Shown: positions 9,642 through 19,605 of the stretch, in pieces
Layout: the number at the start of each line of letters is the position of its first letter
Numbering within the stretch: position 1 is the first letter of the stretch
Source: Sarocladium kiliense
Lineage: Eukaryota; Ascomycota; Sordariomycetes; Hypocreales; Sarocladiaceae
Reading direction: 5' to 3'
Assembly (NCBI GenBank): GCA_030734395.1
Contig: JAUZTG010000029.1
Span: 682,001-746,000 of the forward strand
Length of the DNA: 64,000 nucleotides
Translations under genes and position numbers: made by a program
The notes under the pieces: model-generated
What the model was told of the DNA's origin: nothing
The model's database searches: none
What the model saw: the letters and a program-made list of their open reading frames with translations, nothing else

Positions 9642-11048
9642 TTACACGTAGATGTAGCAGAATGACCCGCCAGTCGTGCTCAGTGCATCCCCAATCGTAA
9701 TAGTATCTCCCAACAACAGCACCTCCAACGGATCCGTCGTCGTCGCATTCCTGCTCGGCGGATCGTTGAACATGGTCAGCGTGCCGCCGACCTCAAATGC
9801 CTTGTTGAGATGCAGCGACTGCCACAGCCAGTACACCCTATCCACCATGGCGTGGTGGAGGAAGAAGGTCGGGTCGTTGGTCGAGCTGAAGAAGCAGCTC
9901 GCATCGCCTCCGGCGGCGTAGTGCCCGGATCCGTGCATACCTAGGAAAGCATCTCCAAAGCGTCCTCCGAGCTCGTCCTGGAATGCGGTGATGGAACTCG
10001 AGGCTTGGCCGACGGTAATGTTCAGGAGGTTCTCGGCCGTCATCCAGGTGGATGCCGCGTAGTTGTTGAGGTCGCGGTGCAGGCAGCGGGGGTTGTACGC
10101 ATACATGTCATCGGCTGGAACGGCGGGTAGGCCGTCCATGCCGGGAAAGACAGGGCCGAGGTTGATGGTCGTCCTGCATCACCGGTCAGGCGTACTTCGA
10201 GTCTCAAGGTTCATTAGAGGAAACATACTTGGCGAAAGGGCCCTTCGTCACACAGCCGCCTCCCTTTCCGGATGGGAGGTGAAGAGGTTGACCTGGAGGC
10301 CCAGCTTCGGTGCCGTTGTGGGCGACGAACTCGCCGTCTCCTCCCAGGCTGGTGTCGCTGCCATCAAAGACCGGAGACTTGGTCAGGTCGTTTGCGTATT
10401 CGAACCAATTCCAGTACTGCAGTTCTGTGTCAGTAGTAGGTTCTGTTCTCTACACAGAATCTGTTCAGTACTTGCCGGTTGGGCACCCTTGTAGCCACAC
10501 TCTTTCTTGAGAGTCTGTTCATGGATCCAGGTGAAGTACCGGTGCCATGTAAGAAAGTTGCCCTTCGAGCTGAATATCAGTTGTGAGTTCATTGGCATTT
10601 TGTATCTGAACCTACCGTGGCATGGATCTCCCATGTCTTGTTGATATGAACAGCAGTAAAGTCGTCAAAGCGCGTTCGAGCGCCGTGGGCCCATGATCGC
10701 GACTTTGCCGGTAGACTTTTCAGACACTTGACAGCTTTGATGTAGTCCTTGCGCTCCTTGGCGCTCATGCGGGCCCTTTGAGTGTTACACTAGTGCTCGT
10801 GACGGAAGACCACCTGTCCTTGTGTATCAGACTTACCAGTCTTTGCGCTGTGTGGCATTGGCAACCGTGCATTTGCCGGGCTTTGAGGGCGAGCTCTTCT
10901 CGAGGGCTTTGATCGCTTTGTCGTTCAAGTCCTTGAGAATGGCCATTGGATCCTTCGTATTGCCGGCTGAACCCGGAGGCGCTGGAGGCAAGGCGGCCGC
11001 CATGATGCCCAGGAGGCCCACGAAGGCTAAGATCCTGAATAGACGCAT
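9642..11048 (-). CDS. secreted tyrosinase (type-3 copper oxidase), 392 aa
   Basis: Five exons: 11048-10837, 10775-10616, 10562-10476, 10416-10229, 10173-9642. Introns of 61, 53, 59 and 55 bp keep phase throughout. The third intron (10417-10475) begins gcaagt, a GC-AG intron. Tyrosinases hydroxylate monophenols and oxidise diphenols to quinones, feeding melanin or cross-linking. The N-terminus MRLFRILAFVGLLGIMAAA is a signal peptide, so the enzyme is probably secreted. CuA His residues sit in DDFTAVHI and IHATGNFLTWHRYF. CuB His residues sit in LGMHGSGHYAAGG and FFLHHAMVDRVYWLWQ. The length fits the short fungal secreted class without the C-terminal shielding domain. A TATAAA on the minus strand at 11146-11151 lies about 98 bp upstream of the ATG. 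No lesions. Confidence 0.9.
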
Positions 11049-12691
11049 ACTTTGCGATGACTGAAGAATATCGTGTAGGAGATGGTCAGTGTTGCTGGTT
11101 GACGAAACAAAATCCCCGCACCGGTATGACAAGCAAAGAGTGGCGTTTATATTTCGAGCCAGCCCATAACAATAAGGTACATTATGCCATAGAATCGATC
11201 TATTCCTGGTCCCTTAATCTCAGAGTCTCGCTTGTGATGGCCAGCCTGTTCATCAAATTTACCGCGATGTAACCGCAATTAAAGTTCCATACGGCTTCTG
11301 CTCCTTGATTGACGCCGCAACTAGAGCCAACTCCATGATCGAGCCAACGCATGTCAGCGTAAAAATATTCTTCAGTCGCATGCATGTTGGGGGCAGGATG
11401 CAAACCATGGCCCACACGATGTGTTTACCGTACTGATTTTGTTCTTCTTCGCTCAAGCGAGGGCGGGGTCGGACCAGGGGGTGTTCCAATCTAGAACACA
11501 CGGCACAAGCATAACAGGGACCGGCTATATACCACCAAATTTGGGATCCCAACCTACAGGCCAGTGCACAAGCGTGTTACGAACGTGATTATCGTAGGTC
11601 GACAGCATGGGCCGGAGTGCTTATGAGAGAATAATAAAGGTCCCAGTAAGATACATAATATCAGCCTACCTCATAGCTTAATTATAAGTTAGAAGAGCTT
11701 ATTTATAATGTAGAATATCTCAAGTCTTTTAGCCTAGACGAGAGCTGATACTAGGAGAATAAGGTACTAGTAAATAGAACTGATAAATATGTCATCGGTT
11801 TGTAAGCGGATGGGGCCCAAATAACATCCCATGCGCAGCCAGAGAGTTATTCCCTCCAAGTGCTCGAGTCGGACAGTCTAGGACAATTCCTAATATGTTC
11901 TCGCTTGGTCCCCTTCACTTTACCTCTCCTCTCCAACTTTCCTCACTTCGGATTTCTTCCCCTCTATTTGCAGCGTTCGACACGACACGATACGGGTACA
12001 GGAGCACAAAGTGCGATTGTTTACATTGGGTGTGTTGACTTCCCATGCCCTAGCTGTGGAGCAGGGGGCCCGGAGCCGGGGGTGTAGCACACCGTATGGC
12101 ACTCCTTGTTAGCAACTGTGTATTGGCCTAAGCAATGGGCCGGAACGAGGCTAAGCACTCAGCTCAGGTTTTGATCACCCTTGCTCACTAGTAGATCACG
12201 TTCTGCTCAGGTTATAGCAGCGCCAGCTCAGGTTCCATGCTAGAAACGGATTTAGACGATATGATTAATCGGGTGTGACTATTGGGGTAGGAATGTCGGG
12301 GGTTGGACCAAGCTCTCGACGATGTATGTAAGTTGATGCTAATGACGCCACCAGAGTCAGCAGAGTCGACTCAGATCTCGTGAACACAGCCAGGCTGACG
12401 TTGCTGCAATGCGAGATAAAGAATAGAGTTTGAGACTACTAGCCACCCAGGTCGAGGTGCCAGCAGATCATCTGTTAATGGCGTCAACCCCAGACAAACC
12501 AGACAGGGACCCGACCCCAGACCATTACCCGACGGTTGCCATCCGACAACATACAGCCGTCAGCGGGGTCTTTACACTATCTGCTGAAGCTATATCAATG
12601 ATGTTATAAAGTCGACCTGCATCCTTCGAATGGGGTGGCTTGGCTCGCTTTCTCCGCACTTCACCCACATCGCCCAATATCTCTGAACACC
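11049..12691. other. intergenic region with an AT-rich mutated-looking island
   Basis: This is 1.6 kb between the tyrosinase and hydrolase starts. The first 150 bp should be the tyrosinase promoter. About 11630-11800 is strikingly AT-rich and full of TA dinucleotides compared with its surroundings, as expected for RIP-mutated remnants of a repeat. The rest shows only short chance frames. The last 120 bp form the hydrolase promoter. A gctcaggtt word recurs three times at about 12160-12230. No gene is supported here. Confidence 0.5.
12605..12610 (+). promoter_or_regulatory. TATA box of the alpha/beta hydrolase gene
   Basis: A consensus TATAAA stands 82 bp upstream of the hydrolase ATG, a normal distance for a fungal core promoter with a short leader. 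Position and consensus are the only evidence. Confidence 0.45.
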
Positions 12692-13414
12692 ATGGCTCCC
12701 TCAGAATATTGTGTTGTGTTTGTCCCCGGTGCCTGGCATCCCGCACGGACTTTCAATGCGGTGGGCGATATCTTGGAGGGCGCAGGCTTCAACACCGACT
12801 ACGTCGACCTTCCTTCTGTTGATCCACCGAGGGATCTCACCGACTTTACCCCAGATGTGGAGGCTATTCGCGGGGCCATATCCCGGGCAGCCTCCAAGGG
12901 CCAGAAGGTCATTCTCGTCGCTCACTCATACGGCGGCATTCCGTCCGCAGAGGCCATTGGCGCATTTGGACCGAACGGCGCAGTCGCACACTTCGTGCTC
13001 TGCTGCTCGTTCATCATCCCGAAGGGCAAGTCCTTGATCGCTGCTTTCGGCGGTCAGGATCTCCCTTGGTGGTCCATTGCAGAGGACAGACACACCGTGG
13101 AGCCATCTACCCCAGATCAAATCTTCTACAATGACCTATCGCCCGAACAGGTCGCGGCAGCTGTGTCGGCTTTGAAGCCGCATAGCTACCGAGTGTTCCA
13201 CACGCCTCTTACGTACGAGGGGTGGAGGCATGTACCGACGACATATATATACTGCACTCTGGATGCTGCGATTCCCATTCACATCCAGAAAATGATGGTG
13301 GAGAAGACGGCTAAGGGGGTCGACATTCAGACTGACGAGATCAACGCGGGACACAGTCCTTTTATCAATATGCCGGAAGCAGTCGCGTCTTCCATTCAGA
13401 AGGTCGCGAAATGA
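12692..13414 (+). CDS. alpha/beta hydrolase, 240 aa
   Basis: Single exon. The frame is open further upstream, but the first ATG, preceded by acc, is at 12692 and begins MAPSEYCVVFVPGAWHP. The protein is an esterase-type alpha/beta hydrolase of the small AB_hydrolase_6 kind: oxyanion strand VFVPGAWH, nucleophile elbow VAHSYGGIPS (Ser near residue 86), acidic residue in TLDAAIP, and catalytic His in NAGHSPFINMPE. The triad is therefore complete. Close relatives include salicylate-ester-type hydrolases and uncharacterised fungal enzymes, so the substrate cannot be read from sequence. No signal peptide, so cytosolic action is expected. It stands alone on the plus strand, downstream of the AT-rich island. 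Confidence 0.85.
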   Translation: MAPSEYCVVFVPGAWHPARTFNAVGDILEGAGFNTDYVDLPSVDPPRDLTDFTPDVEAIRGAISRAASKGQKVILVAHSYGGIPSAEAIGAFGPNGAVAHFVLCCSFIIPKGKSLIAAFGGQDLPWWSIAEDRHTVEPSTPDQIFYNDLSPEQVAAAVSALKPHSYRVFHTPLTYEGWRHVPTTYIYCTLDAAIPIHIQKMMVEKTAKGVDIQTDEINAGHSPFINMPEAVASSIQKVAK

Positions 13415-13857
13415 AGACTTCGTTCTCTGATTCAGAAACATTGACTCTCCTTCTTGCGATATACCATTTGATATCCCAGAGTAATTATGATGCTACTGAT
13501 ATGGACAGTGTCTGGAGAAGCCAATACTTGCGGTGACAATAGGTATCTGTGTGACCTCGGCCTACAACAAATGTTTAACTCTCGTCTTCCAGTATCAATG
13601 ATAAAATTTAGTAAAATCCAAATTGTCAAAAAAAAAAAATGTTCTAGTCAACTGAAGACGTTTCTAGATATTTCTGTAAGATGGATGGATGTTGCGCCGA
13701 ATTAGGCGTGCATTCACCCATGCACGCCCTGGTGCAAATCGCCAACATCTCCGAGGCCTAAGATACTTCACCTTCACTACTTCATCTACTCATCGCCACT
13801 CGGCCCTAGCCAGGATTGGTTCTCAGTTTCCACAATCACTCTCGCCTTGAACTCATC
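13415..13857. other. intergenic spacer with a poly-A run
   Basis: 443 bp between two plus-strand genes. It contains an A12 tract at about 13628 and no supported gene. The first part should be the hydrolase 3' end and the last 150 bp the glycosylase promoter. Confidence 0.5.
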
Positions 13858-14748
13858 ATGTCGGACGAAAACTCATCAACAGGAACTCCGGCAACCTTTC
13901 GAGACCGCCTTGACCTGAGCAACTTCATGTTCCAGGGTGGCAACTCAGATTCGCCCCGTCGCAGCGCCCGTCTCACGGCCGCTTCACCACAATCCTCGGC
14001 CACCAGTTCAACGCCTTCAAAGCGGAAGTCCTCAGCTATCACCCAGAAAGCAGCAGCTACCGACTCAGCATCATCTTCGACAACTACCTCTAAAAAGAAG
14101 CGGCAGCGGAAGGCCACTGGTTATGCCCCTCCGTCCACCTACGCCCACCTACCCCTACTCCCGGATCGCATCGCAGAGAACCTCCTCGTCCTTTTCATAG
14201 GCCTCAACCCGGGCGTTGAGACAGCCAGATCTGGCCATGCATACGCTCACCCCTCAAACCTCTTCTGGAAGCTCCTTTACTCGAGCGGCATCACCCCTCG
14301 GAGGTGTTACGCCGAAGAAGATGACCGCATGCCAGAGCTCTACTCCCTCGGCTTAACCAACATCGTCGCTCGCCCAAGCCGCAACGGCTCCGAGCTCAGT
14401 AAAGCAGAAATGGATGCTGGTGTCTCGATCTTAGAAGCGAAAGCTCGCGAGTTTCGACCAGAGGTTCTATGTGTAGTTGGGAAGAGCATCTGGGAGAGTA
14501 TCTGGCGTGTCAGGCATGGGAAGCCGGTGGGTAAGGCGTTCAAGTATGGATGGCAGGATGAGGAGGAGAGGATGGGACGTGTGGAGGGCGAGTGGGAGGG
14601 GGCCAGAGTATTTGTTGCTACGAGTACGAGTGGGCTGGCGGCTTCGATGGGGCCGAAGGAGAAGGAGGACGTTTGGAGGAGGCTTGGGAGTTGGGTTGAG
14701 GAGAGGAGGGCTGAGCGGGAGGCTGCTTCGAGGGGAGCAGAAGCATGA
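13858..14748 (+). CDS. G/T(U) mismatch-specific DNA glycosylase (TDG/MUG family), 296 aa
   Basis: Single exon from the ATG at 13858. The upstream frame extension begins with a non-ATG codon and is not used. TDG/Mug enzymes remove uracil or thymine mispaired with guanine and start base-excision repair in the nucleus. The first 95 or so residues are Ser/Thr/Lys-rich with basic clusters (KRKSS, KKKRQRK), probably a nuclear signal and DNA-binding tail. The catalytic domain follows: LLVLFIGLNPGVETA, with the GLNPG motif whose Asn activates water, then HPSNLFWKLLYSSGITP, TNIVARPS, and the late STSGLAASMG loop matching the family's minor-groove insertion segment. Length fits S. pombe Thp1-like proteins. 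The gene converges with ARP4. Confidence 0.9.
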   Translation: MSDENSSTGTPATFRDRLDLSNFMFQGGNSDSPRRSARLTAASPQSSATSSTPSKRKSSAITQKAAATDSASSSTTTSKKKRQRKATGYAPPSTYAHLPLLPDRIAENLLVLFIGLNPGVETARSGHAYAHPSNLFWKLLYSSGITPRRCYAEEDDRMPELYSLGLTNIVARPSRNGSELSKAEMDAGVSILEAKAREFRPEVLCVVGKSIWESIWRVRHGKPVGKAFKYGWQDEEERMGRVEGEWEGARVFVATSTSGLAASMGPKEKEDVWRRLGSWVEERRAEREAASRGAEA

Positions 14749-15041
14749 AGGGGACTTGTTTTCTTGACGGCACTGGTTCCGATGAATGCAATCCATGTGC
14801 GAGCGTATGAGATGGCTAGGCTAGACCAGCTGTGAAAGGTAAAGGCAGGGCACGTCTGTATTGAACATGATTGTATTTTTCCTGTCTTGCGCTTTTTATC
14901 TTCGCCAATCCATCTTCACCCCTTCAAAGCCAACTCCATACGCCTGAAACGTTCCCTTGACCTGATCCCGAACAGAAATTCTCACACACATGGCGACACT
15001 CCTCGCTCTATTCTAGTCTTGCGCTGTCGATGTCCAGAGGT
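14749..15041. terminator. convergent 3' region
   Basis: 293 bp between the ends of the TDG-type gene and ARP4. Both polyadenylation zones should lie here (AT-rich words near 14870-14890). No gene seen. Confidence 0.35.
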
Positions 15042-16515
15042 CTACTTGCATCGCTTCTCGACAATGTTCGAGCCGTGCTCCTCATACTCCTTGCGCGAGA
15101 TCCACATCTGGTGGAAAGTACCTAGACTAGCGAGGATGCTGCCACCAATCCAGGCACCGAAGCGACGCTCACTTGTCAAGCCAGCGGCGTGGATCTTGAT
15201 CTTGAGACCAGGGTACATCATCATGAGTTCGTTGTTGAGACGGTCGTTGAAGCCGTTGATGAGCGTCGTGCTGCCGGTCACAACAATGTTGGCGAGAAGG
15301 TTGCCTCTCAGGTCCACGTCGACGGCACCGAGAGACGCGCGAATAAGCTCAGGAATGGTTTGCGACTTGGTGAGACGCTCACTCTCAGGCACAGGGAAGC
15401 CAGCGTTCTCATCCCAGAGACCCTCGCTAACGCGCATACGCTGCTCACGCCACATCTGGTTGTAACCATCAGGCATCTCAAACACGCGACCGGGTTGCGT
15501 CTTGACATAGTCCTCGTTACCCGGCGCGCTGTAGCGGCCTGGACCGCGCCAGACCTCAACAACCGACTCCTTGAACTCTGTGAGAACACGCTCCTCCTCG
15601 TAGGCGCGGAACGAGGGGCTGATCTCGAAGCCGTACTTGCGAGGACGGAATTGTGCAGGGGCGCGGTCATCGACTGGTGTCTTGTTCTCGACCATGAAGG
15701 TTGGAGTGAGTTCGACACGAGGATCGGAGTTCTCCCACATGTTGCGGATCTGGCTGGACAGCCACAGACCACCGGCTGGGGAGCGCTGGATCGACCGCTT
15801 GAGGACCATGCCATCGTGAATAGCAGCGACGGAGGTGTTCGCACCGCCGACATCGATGACAAGGGCGGTAGCCTTGCCAGCAGCGAAAGCAGCAAGGACG
15901 GGTGTGCGGCTCAACCAGAAGGCAGGGCAGCCCCAGTTCTCCATGATGATCTCGATAGCCTTTTCTCTTGACTTTGGCGAGTTCCAGGGAGCTTCGGTGA
16001 CCAGAAGAGGGTTCTCGCTGAGCGGCTTCTCTTGCTGTTCCGCGTCATCCATCGCTACATCGCCCTCGCCATCCTCCTTGGGGTCGTCATTGAGGCCGTT
16101 CTTGGAAGGTGGTGTCTGCTTCTCTGGTTGCAATCGCTTGACCAGCATGTCTTCCCAGATCTTGGCTGCGACATCCCAGTCTTCGACGACGCTGTCCTTG
16201 TTCATGTAGTTTCGGACTTCAAGGTTCTCCCGGGGCACGAGGTACTCATCGCCGAAGAGGTCGCGGGGCGGATCGCTGTTGATGTGGCCGTAGAAGGAGG
16301 GGAGGATGGACTTGGGGACATCTTCACCGGCAAAGCCAGCTCGCGTATGACAGTAGCCTGGGTCAAGAACGAGAGCGGAGACCTCATCTGTCAAAGGATC
16401 ATGTCAGCTACATCCAAACGAAAAGCTAAGCCGATGGCTGTCGCGTCAAGGAATACCTACCTCCGCCGTAAACATCGGTCGGCTGGGCCGCTGATGACAA
16501 CGGTTGCTGCGCCAT
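15042..16515 (-). CDS. ARP4: actin-related protein Arp4 (INO80/SWR1/NuA4 subunit), 466 aa
   Basis: Exon 1 is 16515-16461 (MAQQPLSSAAQPTDVYGG) and exon 2 is 16387-15042, with a 73-bp intron 16388-16460 (gtaggt...tgacag). The join regenerates YGGDEVSALVLDPGYCHTRA, the Arp4 N-terminus. Arp4 is a nuclear actin-fold protein shared by the NuA4 acetyltransferase and the INO80 and SWR1 remodellers, where it binds nucleosomes together with actin. Visible features are the actin-like phosphate loop VLDPGYCHTRAGFAGE, the WGCPAFWLSRTPVLAAFAAGKATAL region, VVTGSTTLINGF and the C-terminal GAWIGGSILASLGTFHQMWI. An Arp4-type acidic insertion (about residues 110-140, rich in Asp/Glu/Lys) interrupts subdomain 2. 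No lesions. Divergent from the MSK1-type gene. Confidence 0.93.
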
Positions 16516-17017
16516 GATGTCGCACCGTTTTGTCTGTGTTGAGTGAGCGAAGGAAGGTCAATTGAGTTGATGCGACAGGGCACGGCGCGTGGGTTGCAGG
16601 GTGCAAGTTGGTGATGGGGAAGCTGAGTCGTGGATGCGCCGCGCCGGAACAAATTTCAGCCTTGAAGGTCTGCCTGGGGCGCGTCGTTGGGGACCCACCC
16701 ACATTTGGGAGCACCACCTCCAAGAATTTTCGACTTGGGCAAAGCATCATCCGTTTTCTTCCTTCTCCTCTACACTCTCGTCCCAACGACGACTGAGCAT
16801 GGAGTTCGGTTTTGTCTCGTGATGACCAGCATGATTGTAAGTACTGTGTCTTCTTTTCATTCCTATGCAATTTTTCTCTCTTTCAAATGATGATCTCGCT
16901 TTCTCGCTTCAGAACCGCTGCGATCGACACAGCTTCGGCTGTGGGTGATAACACCTTGCCTTTTCCTGACGAAAGATTTCCCTCAGTTCTCATGCTTGCA
17001 CAGACCTACCGGAATAT
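16516..17017. promoter_or_regulatory. divergent promoter of ARP4 and mitochondrial lysyl-tRNA synthetase
   Basis: A 502-bp region separates two conserved genes in head-to-head order. A possible 5'-leader intron for the synthetase runs from gtaagt at about 16836 to the tcag at about 16913; the upstream ATGs near 16820 could be uORF starts. No specific factor site is claimed. Confidence 0.4.
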
Positions 17018-19074
17018 ATGCTGACCGCAATAGTTGCGATGAGATCTTATAGATGTATCCGGCTGGCTTGCCAGTCGAGGGCACTGTCCCTCTCACCGGG
17101 CCACCCTCCTGCTTCACGTCTCGGACATTCGCCCCGTCTGCTGTCTCGATCGAGATACTCCACAGCGGCGACTGCACCGAAGCCTGGTCATCAGGGTGAC
17201 TCTTCGGCTGAAGCTTCTGAGAACCATAGCGTAGACGGGCAGGACAGCGAGATATCCGCCTTCAAGCTCCAGAGGTTGAGGGATCTGGCCAAAGCACAGG
17301 AGGCTGAAAGCCCTCTCATCTCTGAGCCATATCCTCGACTGAAGTCGGATCCTAACAAGATGTCCAATACCGTCTTTCGAAGCCGCTTCGCAGAATTAGA
17401 AGAGACGAAGCGCAGCCAGACGGACTCGCAGAAGGCGCCGAACGTAAAAGCCTCGGCGTCCCCTGCAAACCCCGATGCTGGTCCCTGGCCACAGGATGTG
17501 AAGCTCGATCGAACCCCAACGAATGAAGAATTTGAAGAGGGCCTTCACGAGGCAGAGCGAGAAGCTACCGTTCTCAGAGCGACTCTCACTGGACGTGTAC
17601 GCGCCAAACGTGTTGTGGGTAGTGGTCTCGTATTCGTAGACATTGTCAACGAGTTCCAAAAGGTGCAGGTGATGGTCAACAAGAAAAAGTGTCTTGTGTC
17701 TGAACACAGACAAGCCTTCAAGCTGTGGCGAAATCTGATTCAGGTCGGCGACCATATTTGTAGGTTTCCCACGTTGCTATCTCTCCTAAACCCACTCTGA
17801 CTGTATTTTCTGTAGCCGTAACTGGGGTGTCGAGACTCACTGATGCTGGTGAGCTGACCTTGGAAGCCGAGAGTCTACCAGAACTTCTTGCCCCCACGCT
17901 GGAGCAAATTCCCGATAAGCTCACCGATTCGAAAACAAAGATGGAAGAGCGCCACTTGGATATGCTCGTTAACAAGGAAACGACCGACGTTCTCAGATTA
18001 CGGGCTGCCATTACGAAACACCTGCGAGATCATTTCCACTCAAACCACTTCCTTGAGATGCAGACACCAATCTTGGCTGACAACGCCGGCGGAGCCATTG
18101 CTCGACCTTTCAAAACCAGAGCGACAGAGTTCTCGGAGAAAGAGCTGGCTCTTCGCATTGCACCAGAGCTCTGGCTTAAACGACTTGTCGTGGGCGGCAT
18201 TGATAAAGTCTTTGAGATAGGGCCTGCCTTCCGGAACGAAGGTATTGATGGCACCCACAACCCCGAGTTCACGACTTGCGAATTCTACAGTGCCTATTCC
18301 AACCTGGCCGAGCTCATTCAGCAGACTGAGCAGATCATGTTTGGCATGGCGTCCGAGTGCCAGAAGCTAATTTCGACCGACCTGTCGTCGCTTCCGGAGA
18401 TCGACGTTGAGAAATTCCGTGGTCCTTACAAACAAGTCGAGTTCATTCCGAGCCTCGAGAAAGCGATTGGCATCCGGTTCCCGAACCTGTCTGCAGAGGG
18501 TGCATTCCCTGAGCTCATTGCCGTTCTGAAGCTCGCCGGTGTTGACCTCGGCGGTGATATACCAAGGTCGCTGCATAAACTACTTGATCGACTAGGCGCA
18601 ATTTACTTGGAGCCCATGTCTTTCGAACAACCCATCTTCATCACCAATCACCCCGCTTGCATGTCGCCCCTTGCCAAGGGCTTTCTCTGCACTACGACTT
18701 ACCAGCTCGTCTCGGCACGCGCAGAGTTGTTCGTAGGCGGACGGGAGCTTGCCAACATGTACGAGGAGGAGAATGATCCGGCAGAGCAGTCACGGAAGAT
18801 GAACGCACATCGACGCCTGGTCAACAAGTCAAGTGGAGAGGTCGCCCTCAGACCCGAACGCGCCAGCGACCTTGAGGAGCCTGAAGAGTTGGATGATGAG
18901 ATCCCGCCTGTTGACCAAGCCTTCCTCCGATCTCTGGAGTATGGTCTGCCACCAACTGGAGGCTGGGGCTGCGGCGTGGAGAGACTCGTGATGCTGTTCT
19001 CTGGCACGGATCGCATCAGCGACTGTCTGAGCTTCGGCACGTTACGAAACGTTGTGAACCGTAACAATACTTAA
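17018..19074 (+). CDS. MSK1: mitochondrial lysyl-tRNA synthetase (class II), about 666 aa
   Basis: Two exons, 17018-17759 and 17816-19074, with a 56-bp intron (gtaggt...ctgtag) whose phases match. A second in-frame ATG at 17039 would shorten the protein by seven residues. The enzyme charges mitochondrial tRNA-Lys. The first 60 or so residues are rich in Arg/Ser and lack acidic residues (RCIRLACQSRALSLSPGHPP), a mitochondrial presequence. The OB-fold tRNA-binding domain (TLTGRVRAKRVVGSGLVFVD) is followed by the class II catalytic core: FLEMQTPILADNAGGAIARP (motif 1 region), FRNEGIDGTHNPEFTTCEFY (motif 2), and GGWGCGVERLVMLFSG (motif 3 with the ATP-binding Arg). THNPEFT and NHPACMSPLAK are typical LysRS strands. 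A long, charged linker (about residues 70-170) precedes the OB fold. No lesions. Confidence 0.93.
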
Positions 19075-19605
19075 CGGAGCAACGCCACATAATATGTACG
19101 ATACTTGCGTGTCACACGACGCGGAATATGCCGACCACCTGGTCGGTATAGAAGATCTGTTGTCGATCTGTCGATCGGGAAGTGGTGTAACATACTGTAT
19201 CATATGAGCGAATCAATACCCCTGGGCATTTTCAACCACGAACTACAATCGGCTTTTACGCATTTTAAATATAATCATTATCATCGTCATCATCATGTCA
19301 CCTCAACGCGACTGTTCGGCAACGCACTTTTGGGATTTGTTGACGTTTCAAAAGTGGTATCATAACAAAATGGTCATAGGTTGTCCCCTTCCTTCACCAC
19401 GACTTTTGAACGTAATGTTCAAAAACAAAGGCAGAAGGAAGAAGGATACCCGAAAGTGTATCACAGAGTATACAAGAAGTGAAGTAGACATGACAGAGAG
19501 AACGCAGACGTTCCTTTCCTACATCGAACCTGGCTGGTAACCTTGTTTTTCCAAACCGCAAAACTCGACATAAAATCCAACGCTTCAGCCAAAGACTTTC
19601 CCCTT
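19075..19605. terminator. convergent 3' region of MSK1 and TOS1
   Basis: 531 bp between two convergent genes. It contains a catcatcatc-type microsatellite at about 19280-19295 and no supported gene. It should hold both polyadenylation regions. Confidence 0.4.

Noticed and set aside
11259..11552. 97-codon minus-strand frame upstream of the tyrosinase gene
   Set aside because: No recognisable text, no start context, and it overlaps the likely promoter region.
15189..15971. 260-codon plus-strand frame opposite ARP4
   Set aside because: Shadow of ARP4 codon use. No domain-like text and it lies wholly inside a conserved gene.
19264..19300. catcatcatc microsatellite as a functional element
   Set aside because: Too short and common; ordinary 3' UTR simple sequence.
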